A stretch of 64,000 nucleotides of DNA from contig NZ_FYAU01000029.1 of the NCBI RefSeq assembly GCF_900185725.1, forward strand, positions 62,001 to 126,000, written 5' to 3'. This DNA is from Stappia sp. TSB10P1A. Lineage in GTDB: Bacteria > Pseudomonadota > Alphaproteobacteria > Rhizobiales > Stappiaceae. Each line of letters begins with the position of its first letter. Position 1 is the first letter of the stretch. Positions 8,137-15,553 of the stretch are shown here, piece after piece. The position numbers and the translations under genes were made by a program. The notes under the pieces are model-generated. The model was not told where the DNA came from. It saw only the letters and a program-made list of their open reading frames with translations, and made no database searches.

Positions 8137-9687
8137 ATGCGGCGTCTGGCGATTGCGCGGCTGTGGCATGAGGCCAATGCCTTTTCCCCCGTTCCCACCG
8201 GCCTTGAGAGCTTTCGCCGGCGCGAGTGGCAGGCGGGGCCGCAAGCGCGCGCGGCCTATCGCGGCACGGCGACGGAGATGGGCGGGACGGTCGCCTTTCT
8301 CGACGCCCGGCCGGACTGGCAGGGCGTGTTCCTGCGCTGCACCTCGGCCCCGCCCGGCGGCTTTGTCGAGCAGGCAGCGCTCGATGCCATCCATGACGAG
8401 ATCGTCGCGGGCCTTGCCCGCGAGATGGCGCAGGCGCCGCTCGATGCGGTCTATGTCTCGCTGCACGGCGCCCTTGCCGGCACGCGCGACCCTGGCCCCG
8501 ACCGCACGCTGCTTGCCCGCATCCGCGCCGCGATCGGCCCCCTTGTGCCGCTCGCCGTCAGTTTCGACCTGCATGCCTGCCTCGATCCGCGCAGCGCCGA
8601 AAGCGCCGACATCGTCGTCGGCTACAAGACCTATCCCCATGTCGACATGGTTGAGACGGCGGAAAAGGCCCTCGGCCTCCTTGAGCGGATGGTGCAGGGC
8701 GAGCGCTTCCGCTCGCTGATCCTGCCGGTGCCGATGCTGCCGCCCAGCCATTCCATGCGCACCGACGGCGAGCCGATGGGCGGGCTCGTCCGCCTGGCGG
8801 CCGAGCGCGAGGCGGAGGCCGGCCTTGCCGATGTCACCGTCTTCGGCGGCTTCGCCTATGCCGACACGCCCTGGACCTCGGCCGCCATCACCGTCTGCCA
8901 CCGCGACGAGGACGATGGCGAGGGCGAGGGGGCCGGGGAGGGCGCCCGCGCCAGCGCCCGTGCCGTGGCGCAAGGGATGGCGGACGCGCTGCTGCGCTGC
9001 CATGGCGCCTTCCTGCCCGATCTGCCGGGAGCCGCCGAAGGCCTGGCGCGCGCCACTCGCCTGCTGGAGACCGGCACCCGCTGGCCGGTCGCGGTCTTGG
9101 AAAATTCCGACAATCCGCTGTCGGGCGGCGCCGGCGACACGCCGGGCCTGTTCCGCGCCCTTGTCGAGGCGGCGCCGCCCTGGCCGGCGCTGTTCGCCAG
9201 CTTCTGCGATCCCGATCTCGTCGCCCGCGCCCATGAGCTGGGCGCCGGTGCCCGGCTGGAGGCCGCTCTCGGCGGGCGGCTCGGCACGGCCTTCGGCCCG
9301 CCGGTGCCGTTTTCGGGCGAGATCGTCCGCCTCACCGACGGGCGCTTCGTCAACACCGGGCCGATGGAGCGCGGCCGGCCGGAGGCGGTCGGCCGCACCG
9401 TGCTGCTGCGCGCCGGCAATGTGTCGGTGGTGGTCGCCGAGACCGCCCAGAGCGTCAACGATCCGGCCTGGGCCGCCCTGCACGGCATCGACCTTGGAGA
9501 GGTCGCCCTGTTCTGCACCAAGGCCAAGAACCATTTCCGCGCCGCCTTCGGCACGTTTTGCGGCGCCATCATCGATGTCGACACGCCCGGCCCGGCCCCG
9601 GCGGATCTGACCAGCCTGCCCTATCGCCATGTGCCGGCGAGCTTCCTCCGCCCCGACGCCCCACCTGAGTGCTGGATCCTGTCATGA
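8137..9687 (+). CDS. M81-family (MlrC-like) metallopeptidase, copy 1
   Basis: A 516-residue protein of the microcystinase C/MlrC family (DUF1485 plus MlrC C-terminal domain). Key residues visible are His11-Glu12 in RLWHEANAF, Asp144 and His146 in FDLHACLD, and His168 in TYPHVDMVE, the candidate zinc ligands of the family. The C-terminal part holds ENSDNPLSGGAGDTPG and TKAKNHFRAAFG. The original MlrC degrades a linear tetrapeptide, but most family members have unknown amide substrates. The start ATG at 8137 follows AAAGAGAG; upstream in-frame codons lie inside the promoter/operator. It overlaps the oxidoreductase gene by ATGA. A paralogue is encoded at 17088. Confidence 0.88.
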   Translation: MRRLAIARLWHEANAFSPVPTGLESFRRREWQAGPQARAAYRGTATEMGGTVAFLDARPDWQGVFLRCTSAPPGGFVEQAALDAIHDEIVAGLAREMAQAPLDAVYVSLHGALAGTRDPGPDRTLLARIRAAIGPLVPLAVSFDLHACLDPRSAESADIVVGYKTYPHVDMVETAEKALGLLERMVQGERFRSLILPVPMLPPSHSMRTDGEPMGGLVRLAAEREAEAGLADVTVFGGFAYADTPWTSAAITVCHRDEDDGEGEGAGEGARASARAVAQGMADALLRCHGAFLPDLPGAAEGLARATRLLETGTRWPVAVLENSDNPLSGGAGDTPGLFRALVEAAPPWPALFASFCDPDLVARAHELGAGARLEAALGGRLGTAFGPPVPFSGEIVRLTDGRFVNTGPMERGRPEAVGRTVLLRAGNVSVVVAETAQSVNDPAWAALHGIDLGEVALFCTKAKNHFRAAFGTFCGAIIDVDTPGPAPADLTSLPYRHVPASFLRPDAPPECWILS

Positions 9688-11288
9688 GTGCTTCGTCTTC
9701 CTTCGACGCCGTCATCATCGGCGGCGGCCATAACGGTCTCACCTGCGCCGGCTATCTTGCCCGCGCCGGCCTGCGGGTCGCGGTGGTCGAGCGCCGCGCC
9801 ATCGTCGGCGGCGCCTGCGTCACCGAGGAGTTCCATCCCGGTTTCCGCAATTCCTCCTGCGCCTATCTGGTCGGCCTGCTGGCGCCGGAGGTGATCGCCG
9901 ATCTGGAGCTGCACCGGCACGGGCTGGAGATCCTGGAGCGCGAGGGCGGCACCTTGAGCGTGCTGCCCGACGGGCGGTCCATCGAGCTGCTCGGCGACAA
10001 GGCGGCGGTGATGCAGCAACTGGCTGCCGAAAGTCCGTCCGACGCCAAGGCCTATGCGGAGCTTTCCGCCCTGCTCGACGTCTCGGCGACGGTGATGCGG
10101 GCGATCGCCCGCGAGCGGCCGCCGGAACTGACCGGCGGCTGGGGCGAACTGCTGCAGAGCGGCCGGGTCGGCTGGCACCTGCGGCACTTCAGCCGCGAGC
10201 AGCGCGCCGGCTTTGCCGACCTGATGCTGAAGAGCCTTGCCGATTTCCTGAACGAGCGGTTCGACAGCGAGGCGTTCAAGGGCATCTACGGCTTCAAGGG
10301 GCTGGTCGGCAACATGGTCAGCCCCTCGGCACTCGGCTCGGCCTATGTGCTGCTCCACCACGTCTTCGGCGAGGTCAACGGCAAGCGCGGCAAGTGGGGC
10401 CAGCCGCGCGGCGGCATGGGCGGCATCACACAGGCGATGCAGAAGTCGCTGGAAGCGCGCGGCGGCGTCGTCCATCTGGGGCGCGGCGTGCGCGAGGTGA
10501 TCGTCGAGAAGGGCCGCGCCGCCGGCGTCGCGCTGGACGACGGCACCGTGCTGCGCGCGCGCATCCTTGCCTCCAGCGTCAATCCGCGCCTGCTGTTCCT
10601 GAAGATGCTGGACAGCAGCCTGCTCGACAGCGCCTTCCTGCGCCGGCTGCGCAACTGGCGCTGCCGCTCGGGCACCTTCCGCATGAATGTCGCGCTCTCC
10701 GAACTGCCGGACTTCATCGCCCGCCCGGGGCGCGAGATGCAGCGCCACCATGCCGGCACCATCGCCATCGCCCCCTCGCTCGGCTATCTGGAGACCGCCT
10801 ATGACGAGGCCCGCCATCGCGGCTGGTCGCGCCGGCCGGTCGTCTCCATGTGCATCCCGACCGCCGTCGAGCCGGAACTGGCGCCGAAGGGGCAGCACAT
10901 TGCCGGCCTGTTCTGCCAGCATTTCAACCCGGACCTGCCCGAGGGCGCCTCCTGGGACGATCACCGCGACGAGGTGGCGAAGCTGGTGATCGATACGATC
11001 GGCGACTATGCACCGAATTTCCCCGCCTCGGTGCTCGGCTACAGCGCGCTGACACCGCTCGATCTGGAGACCGAATACGGCCTTGTCGGCGGCGACATCT
11101 TCCATGGCGAGATGCATCTCGACCAGTTGTTCAGCCTGCGCCCGGCCGCCGGCCATGCCGCCTATACCAGCCCGGTCAAGGGCCTGTTCCAATGCGGCTC
11201 CGGCACCCATCCCGGCGGCGGCGTCACCGGCCTGCCGGGGCGCAACGCGGCGCGGGAGATCCTCAAGCGGCGCCGGGAGTTCGTCTAG
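9684..11288 (+). CDS. Phytoene-desaturase-like FAD oxidoreductase
   Basis: This 534-residue flavoprotein starts with a dinucleotide-binding fold (IIGGGHNGLTCAGYLARAG, then VVERRAIVGGACVT). It ends with the typical GVTGLPGRNAAREI motif of the phytoene desaturase/PYROXD2 group. There are no carotenoid genes nearby, so carotenoid synthesis is unlikely. In this operon oxidation of an amine or amino-acid intermediate is more plausible (inference). The start codon overlaps the stop of the M81 gene (ATGA). The alternative ATG at 9669 would lengthen the overlap. Confidence 0.85.
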   Translation: MSASSSFDAVIIGGGHNGLTCAGYLARAGLRVAVVERRAIVGGACVTEEFHPGFRNSSCAYLVGLLAPEVIADLELHRHGLEILEREGGTLSVLPDGRSIELLGDKAAVMQQLAAESPSDAKAYAELSALLDVSATVMRAIARERPPELTGGWGELLQSGRVGWHLRHFSREQRAGFADLMLKSLADFLNERFDSEAFKGIYGFKGLVGNMVSPSALGSAYVLLHHVFGEVNGKRGKWGQPRGGMGGITQAMQKSLEARGGVVHLGRGVREVIVEKGRAAGVALDDGTVLRARILASSVNPRLLFLKMLDSSLLDSAFLRRLRNWRCRSGTFRMNVALSELPDFIARPGREMQRHHAGTIAIAPSLGYLETAYDEARHRGWSRRPVVSMCIPTAVEPELAPKGQHIAGLFCQHFNPDLPEGASWDDHRDEVAKLVIDTIGDYAPNFPASVLGYSALTPLDLETEYGLVGGDIFHGEMHLDQLFSLRPAAGHAAYTSPVKGLFQCGSGTHPGGGVTGLPGRNAAREILKRRREFV

Positions 11289-11315
11289 CGAACACTCGTG
11301 CGTCATGCTAACGAG
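11287..11315 (+). promoter_or_regulatory. IclR-type operator, copy B
   Basis: A-GCGAACAC-N11-GCTAACGA-G has the same half-site spacing (19 bp) as copies A and C. It occupies the 60-bp gap between the oxidoreductase stop and the IclR gene, ending 33 bp before its ATG. It would fit autoregulation of the IclR gene. Confidence 0.5.
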
Positions 11316-11348
11316 GGTCGCACGGGATGATTCTTGGAAAGGGCCGCC

Positions 11349-12155
11349 ATGGCGCAGGACGATGTCGAGGACCTTGCGGACGCGCAGGCGGACACCAGCT
11401 CCGATTTCGTGCGCTCGCTGGCCCGCGGCCTTGCCGTCATCAAGGCGTTCGACCGCTTCACCCCGGCGATGACCCTGAGCGAGGTGGCGCGCAAGACCGG
11501 CCTGCCGCGCGCTGCCGCCGGCCGCTTCCTGAAGACGCTGGTGACGCTCGAATATGCCAGCTTCGACGGGCGCGACTATCGCCTGCGGCCGCGGGTGCTG
11601 GAGCTGGGCATGGCCTATTTCAGCTCCTTCTCCTTCATCGAGATCGCCAATCCGATCCTCGAGGCGGCGGCCAAGCAGGCCGAGGAGCCGTGCTCCATGG
11701 GCGTGCTCGACGGCGCCGAGGTGGTCTATGTCGCCCGCCACACCGCCAACCGGATGATGTCGATCAGCATCGCGCTGGGCAACCGCTACCCGGCCACCTC
11801 CACCTCGCTCGGCCGGGTGCTGCTTGGCGGCCTGCCCGATGCCGAGCTCGACGCGCTGCTTGCCCGCTCTGAGATCCGCCAGGTCACGCCGCTCACCGTC
11901 ACCGACCGCCATGCGCTGCGCGAAATGATCCTCAAGGGCCGCTCCGACGGCTACTGCACCGCCGAGGGCCAGCTCGAGGTCGGTATCCGCTCCATCGCCG
12001 TGCCGGTGCGCGGGCGCGACGGACGCGTCATCGCGGCGATCAACATGGGCGTGCCGGCGACCCGCCACACCATGGAAAGCCTTGTCTCGCAGCTCCTGCC
12101 GGTGCTGCGCTCGGCCGCTTCCGAGATCGAATTCGCGATCCGCTCGCGGCCCTGA
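11349..12155 (+). CDS. IclR-family transcriptional regulator (PcaR/PobR-like)
   Basis: A 268-residue IclR regulator: an N-terminal winged HTH at about residues 20-75 (FVRSLARGLAVIKAFD, LSEVARKTGLPRAAAGRFLKTL), then an IclR effector-binding GAF-like domain (GVLDGAEVVYVARH, TSLGRVLLGGL, VAVPVRGRDGRV-like). Its closest family types are the aromatic-acid regulators PcaR/PobR/PcaU, which bind repeated half-sites. The ATG at 11349 follows GGAAAGGG. It sits between the two M81 operons, and repeated GYGAACRC half-sites flank it on both sides, so it is the prime candidate regulator of the island. Confidence 0.9.
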   Translation: MAQDDVEDLADAQADTSSDFVRSLARGLAVIKAFDRFTPAMTLSEVARKTGLPRAAAGRFLKTLVTLEYASFDGRDYRLRPRVLELGMAYFSSFSFIEIANPILEAAAKQAEEPCSMGVLDGAEVVYVARHTANRMMSISIALGNRYPATSTSLGRVLLGGLPDAELDALLARSEIRQVTPLTVTDRHALREMILKGRSDGYCTAEGQLEVGIRSIAVPVRGRDGRVIAAINMGVPATRHTMESLVSQLLPVLRSAASEIEFAIRSRP

Positions 12156-12273
12156 GCCGCGCGTCCCCCATCTTTCCCCGTCCTGTCGTTTCCCGCTAGC
12201 CCGCGCCGTCGGCGCGCGCGCCTGCCTTTGCGCATCTGCCTGCCCGCCTCTGCCCGCCCCTGCGCGCCTGCCC

Positions 12274-12298
12274 GTGTTCGCCTGTCTGTGTTCGCCTG
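12274..12298 (-). promoter_or_regulatory. Two inverted-orientation IclR-type half-sites
   Basis: GTGTTCGCCTG occurs twice, at 12274-12284 and 12288-12298, 14 bp apart. On the minus strand each reads GCGAACAC, the half-site seen in copies A-C. They lie 21-45 bp upstream of the candidate -35 at 12319, a usual position for an activator. The surrounding 263-bp region (12156-12418) is otherwise C/T-rich non-coding DNA. Confidence 0.45.
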
Positions 12299-12318
12299 CC
12301 GCCCGTTTGTTCGGGCGC

Positions 12319-12347
12319 TTGACAGCCTCGCTATTCCTTCCTAACGT
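12319..12347 (+). promoter_or_regulatory. Candidate promoter of the ABC/ALDH/M81 operon
   Basis: A perfect TTGACA (12319-12324) is followed after 17 bp by TAACGT (12342-12347). Predicted transcription starts near 12354, at the left end of operator copy C. The next gene starts at 12419. Confidence 0.55.
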
Positions 12348-12355
12348 GTGCGCAC

Positions 12356-12384
12356 AGTGAACGCATGACCGCCAAGCGAACAAA
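12356..12384 (+). promoter_or_regulatory. IclR-type operator, copy C
   Basis: A-GTGAACGC-N11-GCGAACAA-A. Over the 33-bp block 12352-12384 it matches the block 8042-8074 at 24 positions. It is placed at the predicted transcription start, as copy A is. Confidence 0.55.
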
Positions 12385-12418
12385 ACGGATCGCAAGGCGG
12401 TCGCACCGGGAGGGCTGC

Positions 12419-13183
12419 ATGACCGACGGGACGCCGATCGTCGTTGACGACCTGCACAAGCGCTTCAACCAGTTGGAGGTGCTGAAGGGCATTTCGCTGC
12501 GGGCGGAAAAGGGCGACGTCATCTCGATCATCGGCGCGAGCGGCTCGGGCAAGAGCACCTTCCTGCGCTGCATCAACCTTTTGGAGCGCTATGACAGCGG
12601 CTCGATCCGCGTCTTCGGCGAGGAGCTGAAGGTCGGGCCGAAGGGTCGCGTCGACAACCGCCAGGCGGACCGGGTCCGCCGCCGCGTCGGCATGGTGTTC
12701 CAGGACTTCAACCTGTGGAGCCACCGCACCATCCTGGAAAACCTCATCGAGGGCCCGGTGCATGTGCTCGGCCGGCCGCGCGCCGAGGCGGTGGAGCAGG
12801 CGGAAGCCCTGCTCGACAAGGTCGGCATCCACGACAAGCGCGGCCATTACCCTGCGCATCTGTCCGGCGGCCAGCAGCAGCGCGCGGCCATCGCCCGCGC
12901 CCTTGCCATGGACCCGGACGTGCTGCTGTTCGACGAGCCCACCTCGGCGCTCGATCCCGAACTCGTCGGCGAGGTGCTGCGCGTCATGCGCGCGCTCGCC
13001 GAGGAGCACCGGACGATGATCATCGTCACCCATGAGATGCGCTTCGCGCGCGACGTCTCCTCGAAGGTCGTGTTCCTGCACCAGGGCCGCGTCGAGGAGG
13101 AGGGAACCCCGGCACAGGTCTTCGGCGATCCCGCCTCCGACCGCTGCCGGCAATTCGTCCGGCAGTCCTTCGAGGCCGCCTGA
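12419..13183 (+). CDS. Polar amino-acid ABC transporter, ATP-binding subunit
   Basis: This 254-residue HisP/GlnQ-type ATPase has Walker A GASGSGKST, the signature LSGGQQQRAAIARALAMD, Walker B VLLFDEPTSALD and the switch histidine in VTHEMRFARD. It powers the importer formed with the two permeases and binding protein that follow. The start at 12419 has a strong GGGAGG site. The in-frame ATG at 12365 lies only about 11 bp after the predicted transcription start and inside operator C, so it was rejected. It is the first gene of an operon that runs to 20019. Confidence 0.93.
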   Translation: MTDGTPIVVDDLHKRFNQLEVLKGISLRAEKGDVISIIGASGSGKSTFLRCINLLERYDSGSIRVFGEELKVGPKGRVDNRQADRVRRRVGMVFQDFNLWSHRTILENLIEGPVHVLGRPRAEAVEQAEALLDKVGIHDKRGHYPAHLSGGQQQRAAIARALAMDPDVLLFDEPTSALDPELVGEVLRVMRALAEEHRTMIIVTHEMRFARDVSSKVVFLHQGRVEEEGTPAQVFGDPASDRCRQFVRQSFEAA

Positions 13184-13235
13184 CCCGCATCCACGGCCGC
13201 CCCATCGACCGACCAACCAGAGGAAGAACAAGACA

Positions 13236-14027
13236 ATGACAACGCTGCGCATGAAATTCGCCACGCTGCTCGCCGCCTGCGGCCTCGGCCTTGCCGCTTC
13301 GGCGGCGCAGGCCCAAACCCAGACCCAGACGCTGCGCATCGCCACCGAGGGCGCCTATCCCCCGTTCAACTTCGTCGACGCCAAGGGCGAGCTGCAGGGC
13401 TTCGATGTGGAGATCGCCAAGGCGCTCTGCACTGAGATGAAGGTCGAATGCACCATCTCGGCCCAGGCCTGGGACGGCATCATTCCCGGCCTCAATGCCG
13501 GCCAGTACGACGCCATCGTCGCCAGCATGTCGATCACCCCGGCGCGGCTCGAGGCGGTGAACTTCACCAAGCCCTATTACCAGGCCGGCGCCGTGCTGGT
13601 CGCCCCCAAGGCTTCCGACCTTGCCCCGACCGCCGAGAGCCTTGCCGGCAAGTCGCTCGGCGTGCAGCGCGCCAGCACCTATGCCGCGCTGATCGACGCC
13701 CGCTTCCCGAAAGCCGACGTGCGCCTCTACGACAAGGTCGAGAACCACAATCTCGACCTCGTCACCGGGCGCATCGACGGGGTCGTCGCGCAGCGCATCG
13801 CCATGTCGAAGTGGCTGGAGTCCGACGACGGCGCCGCCTTCGAGATCAAGGGCGAGGCGATGCTCGACCCTGAGATCCTCGGCCTCGGCGCCGGCATCGC
13901 CGTGCGCAAGGACGACACCGACCTGCTCGCCCGGCTCGACGCGGCGCTCGCCACCATCAAGGCGAACGGCGTCTATGACGAGATCAACGACCGCTTCTTC
14001 CCCTTCAGCATGAAGCCGGCCGACTGA
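13236..14027 (+). CDS. Polar amino-acid ABC transporter, periplasmic binding protein
   Basis: This 263-residue family-3 solute-binding protein has a signal peptide at residues 1-25 or so, ending ASAAQAQ. The mature domain starts LRIATEGAYPPFNFVD, the usual opening of HisJ/ArgT-like proteins, and holds GFDVEIAKALC and YQAGAVLVAP. HisJ/ArgT relatives take basic or polar amino acids or opines; specificity cannot be assigned. AGGAAGA lies upstream of the start. A strong hairpin after the stop probably favours its expression over the membrane subunits. Confidence 0.92.
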   Translation: MTTLRMKFATLLAACGLGLAASAAQAQTQTQTLRIATEGAYPPFNFVDAKGELQGFDVEIAKALCTEMKVECTISAQAWDGIIPGLNAGQYDAIVASMSITPARLEAVNFTKPYYQAGAVLVAPKASDLAPTAESLAGKSLGVQRASTYAALIDARFPKADVRLYDKVENHNLDLVTGRIDGVVAQRIAMSKWLESDDGAAFEIKGEAMLDPEILGLGAGIAVRKDDTDLLARLDAALATIKANGVYDEINDRFFPFSMKPAD

Positions 14028-14047
14028 TCGCAGTCGCGACGTCGCGG

Positions 14048-14074
14048 CGCGGCCGGGCCCGGACCCCGGCCGCG
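14048..14074 (+). other. Intercistronic hairpin after the binding-protein gene
   Basis: CGCGGCCGGG (14048-14057) pairs perfectly with CCCGGCCGCG (14065-14074) around a 7-nt loop, in the 84-bp gap before the first permease. The sequence after it (TCTTCCGCTTTT) is only a weak T tract. A stabilising or partially terminating structure is likely, as known for other binding-protein operons. Confidence 0.6.
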
Positions 14075-14111
14075 TCTTCCGCTTTTCCAGCCAATCGCAG
14101 GACCCCGCCCG

Positions 14112-14810
14112 ATGCCCGACTTGCAAGGCTTCGGCCCGATGCTGGCCGTCGGCACGCTGATGACCGTCCAGGTCGCCCTTCTCAGCACGCTCTTCGGCAT
14201 TCTCATCGGCATCGCCGTCGCCATGATGAAACTGTCGTCGAGCCGCACGGCCCGCATCGCCGGCGATGTCTACACCACCATCGTGCGCGGCGTGCCGGCC
14301 CTGGTGCTGATCCTGCTGATCTATTTCGGCGGCGTGCGCGCGGTGAACGGCCTTGCCCGCTGGCTCGGCCATAGCGAGCATGTCGACATCAACGCCTTCG
14401 TCGCCGGCGTCTTCGCCCTGTCGCTGGCCTTCGGCGCCTATGCGACCGAGGTCTTTCGCGGCGCCTTCCAGGCGATCCCCAAGGGCCAGATCGAGGCGGC
14501 GCGCGCGCTCGGCATGGGCCGCTGGCTGACCTTCCGCCGGGTGTCGCTGCCGCAGGTCTGGCGCATCGCGCTGCCTGGTCTCGGCAACATCTTCCTCGTC
14601 ATCCTCAAGGAGACGGCGCTCGTCTCCGTCATCGGCCTGGAGGAGCTGATGCGCAAGACCGAATACGCGGTCGGCTTCACCCGCCAGCCCTTCACCTTCT
14701 TCCTCGCGGCGGCCTTCATCTATCTCGCGCTGACCATCGTCAGCATGCTCGCCATCCAGGTGCTGGAGCGCCGGGCCTCGCGCGGCCTCGAACCGGCGGG
14801 TGCGGCATGA
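14112..14810 (+). CDS. Polar amino-acid ABC transporter, permease 1
   Basis: This 232-residue HisQ/M-family permease has about five transmembrane segments and the EAA loop YATEVFRGAFQAIPKGQIEA plus ALGM, which contacts the ATPase. It is paired with the permease encoded immediately downstream, whose start overlaps its stop by ATGA. Together they form the heteromeric channel of the importer. Confidence 0.92.
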   Translation: MPDLQGFGPMLAVGTLMTVQVALLSTLFGILIGIAVAMMKLSSSRTARIAGDVYTTIVRGVPALVLILLIYFGGVRAVNGLARWLGHSEHVDINAFVAGVFALSLAFGAYATEVFRGAFQAIPKGQIEAARALGMGRWLTFRRVSLPQVWRIALPGLGNIFLVILKETALVSVIGLEELMRKTEYAVGFTRQPFTFFLAAAFIYLALTIVSMLAIQVLERRASRGLEPAGAA

Positions 14811-15553
14811 ACCTCCAGGTGATGATCGACGCTCTGCCCGCGCTGCTTGGCGGCGCCGGCCTGACGCTGCGGCTGGTCGGCCTTGCGCTTGTCGCCGGCT
14901 TCGTCATGGCGCTTGGCGTGGCGCTCGCCCGCCTTGCGCGCAGCCCGTTCGCGTGGATGCCGGCCTATGGCTTCGTCTTCTTCTTCCGCGGCACGCCGCT
15001 CCTGGTGCAGATCTTCCTCGTCTATTACGGCCTGTCGCAATTCGCCGCCGTGCGCGCCAGCCCGTTCTGGGTGGTCCTGCGCGAGCCGTTCTGGTGCGCG
15101 CTGATCGCCTTCTCGCTGAACACCGCCGCCTATACGGCGGAGATCGTCCGCGGCGCCGTCCAGGCGGTGCCGCGCGGCCAGGTCGAGGCGGCGAAGGCCA
15201 TCGGCATGTCGCGGCTGACCCGGATGCGCCGCATCGTCCTGCCGCAGGCGCTGCGCATCGGCCTGCCGGCCTATGGCAACGAGGTGATCCTCCTGATCAA
15301 GGCGAGTTCGCTCGCCAGCACCGTCACCCTGCTCGACCTCACCGGCGTCGCCCGCACCATCAGTTCGGTCAACTACATGCCGGTCGAGCTGCTCTCCATG
15401 GCCGCGCTGATCTACCTGACGATGACCTTCATCGTCACCCGCGCCTTCAAGCTGGCCGAGCATCTTCTGTCCGGCGACCGCCGCCAGCCGCCCTCCCTTG
15501 CGGCCCGCCCCGGTCCCGGTTCCGGCGCCGTCTCCCCTGGTGAAGCGAAATGA
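14807..15553 (+). CDS. Polar amino-acid ABC transporter, permease 2
   Basis: This 248-residue HisM-type permease has the same topology as permease 1; its EAA motif is YTAEIVRGAVQAVPRGQVEA with KAIGMS. The N-terminus starts MNLQVMIDALPALLGG. Its end overlaps the aldehyde dehydrogenase start by four bases, so transport and degradation genes are translationally linked. Confidence 0.92.
   Translation: MNLQVMIDALPALLGGAGLTLRLVGLALVAGFVMALGVALARLARSPFAWMPAYGFVFFFRGTPLLVQIFLVYYGLSQFAAVRASPFWVVLREPFWCALIAFSLNTAAYTAEIVRGAVQAVPRGQVEAAKAIGMSRLTRMRRIVLPQALRIGLPAYGNEVILLIKASSLASTVTLLDLTGVARTISSVNYMPVELLSMAALIYLTMTFIVTRAFKLAEHLLSGDRRQPPSLAARPGPGSGAVSPGEAK

Noticed and set aside
9684-11288. Phytoene desaturase-like protein as part of carotenoid biosynthesis
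   Set aside because: No crtB, crtE or other carotenoid gene nearby; it is coupled to an M81 peptidase.
12241-12310. C/T-rich repeats upstream of the ABC operon as a possible CRISPR or satellite array
   Set aside because: Units are short and irregular with no spacers; the only exact repeat is the GTGTTCGCCTG pair, better read as regulator half-sites.
9621-12395. A 924-codon open frame on the minus strand opposite the oxidoreductase and IclR genes
   Set aside because: Composition (Arg/Ala/Gly/His-rich) is that of a GC-rich antisense shadow; the plus-strand genes carry full family motifs.
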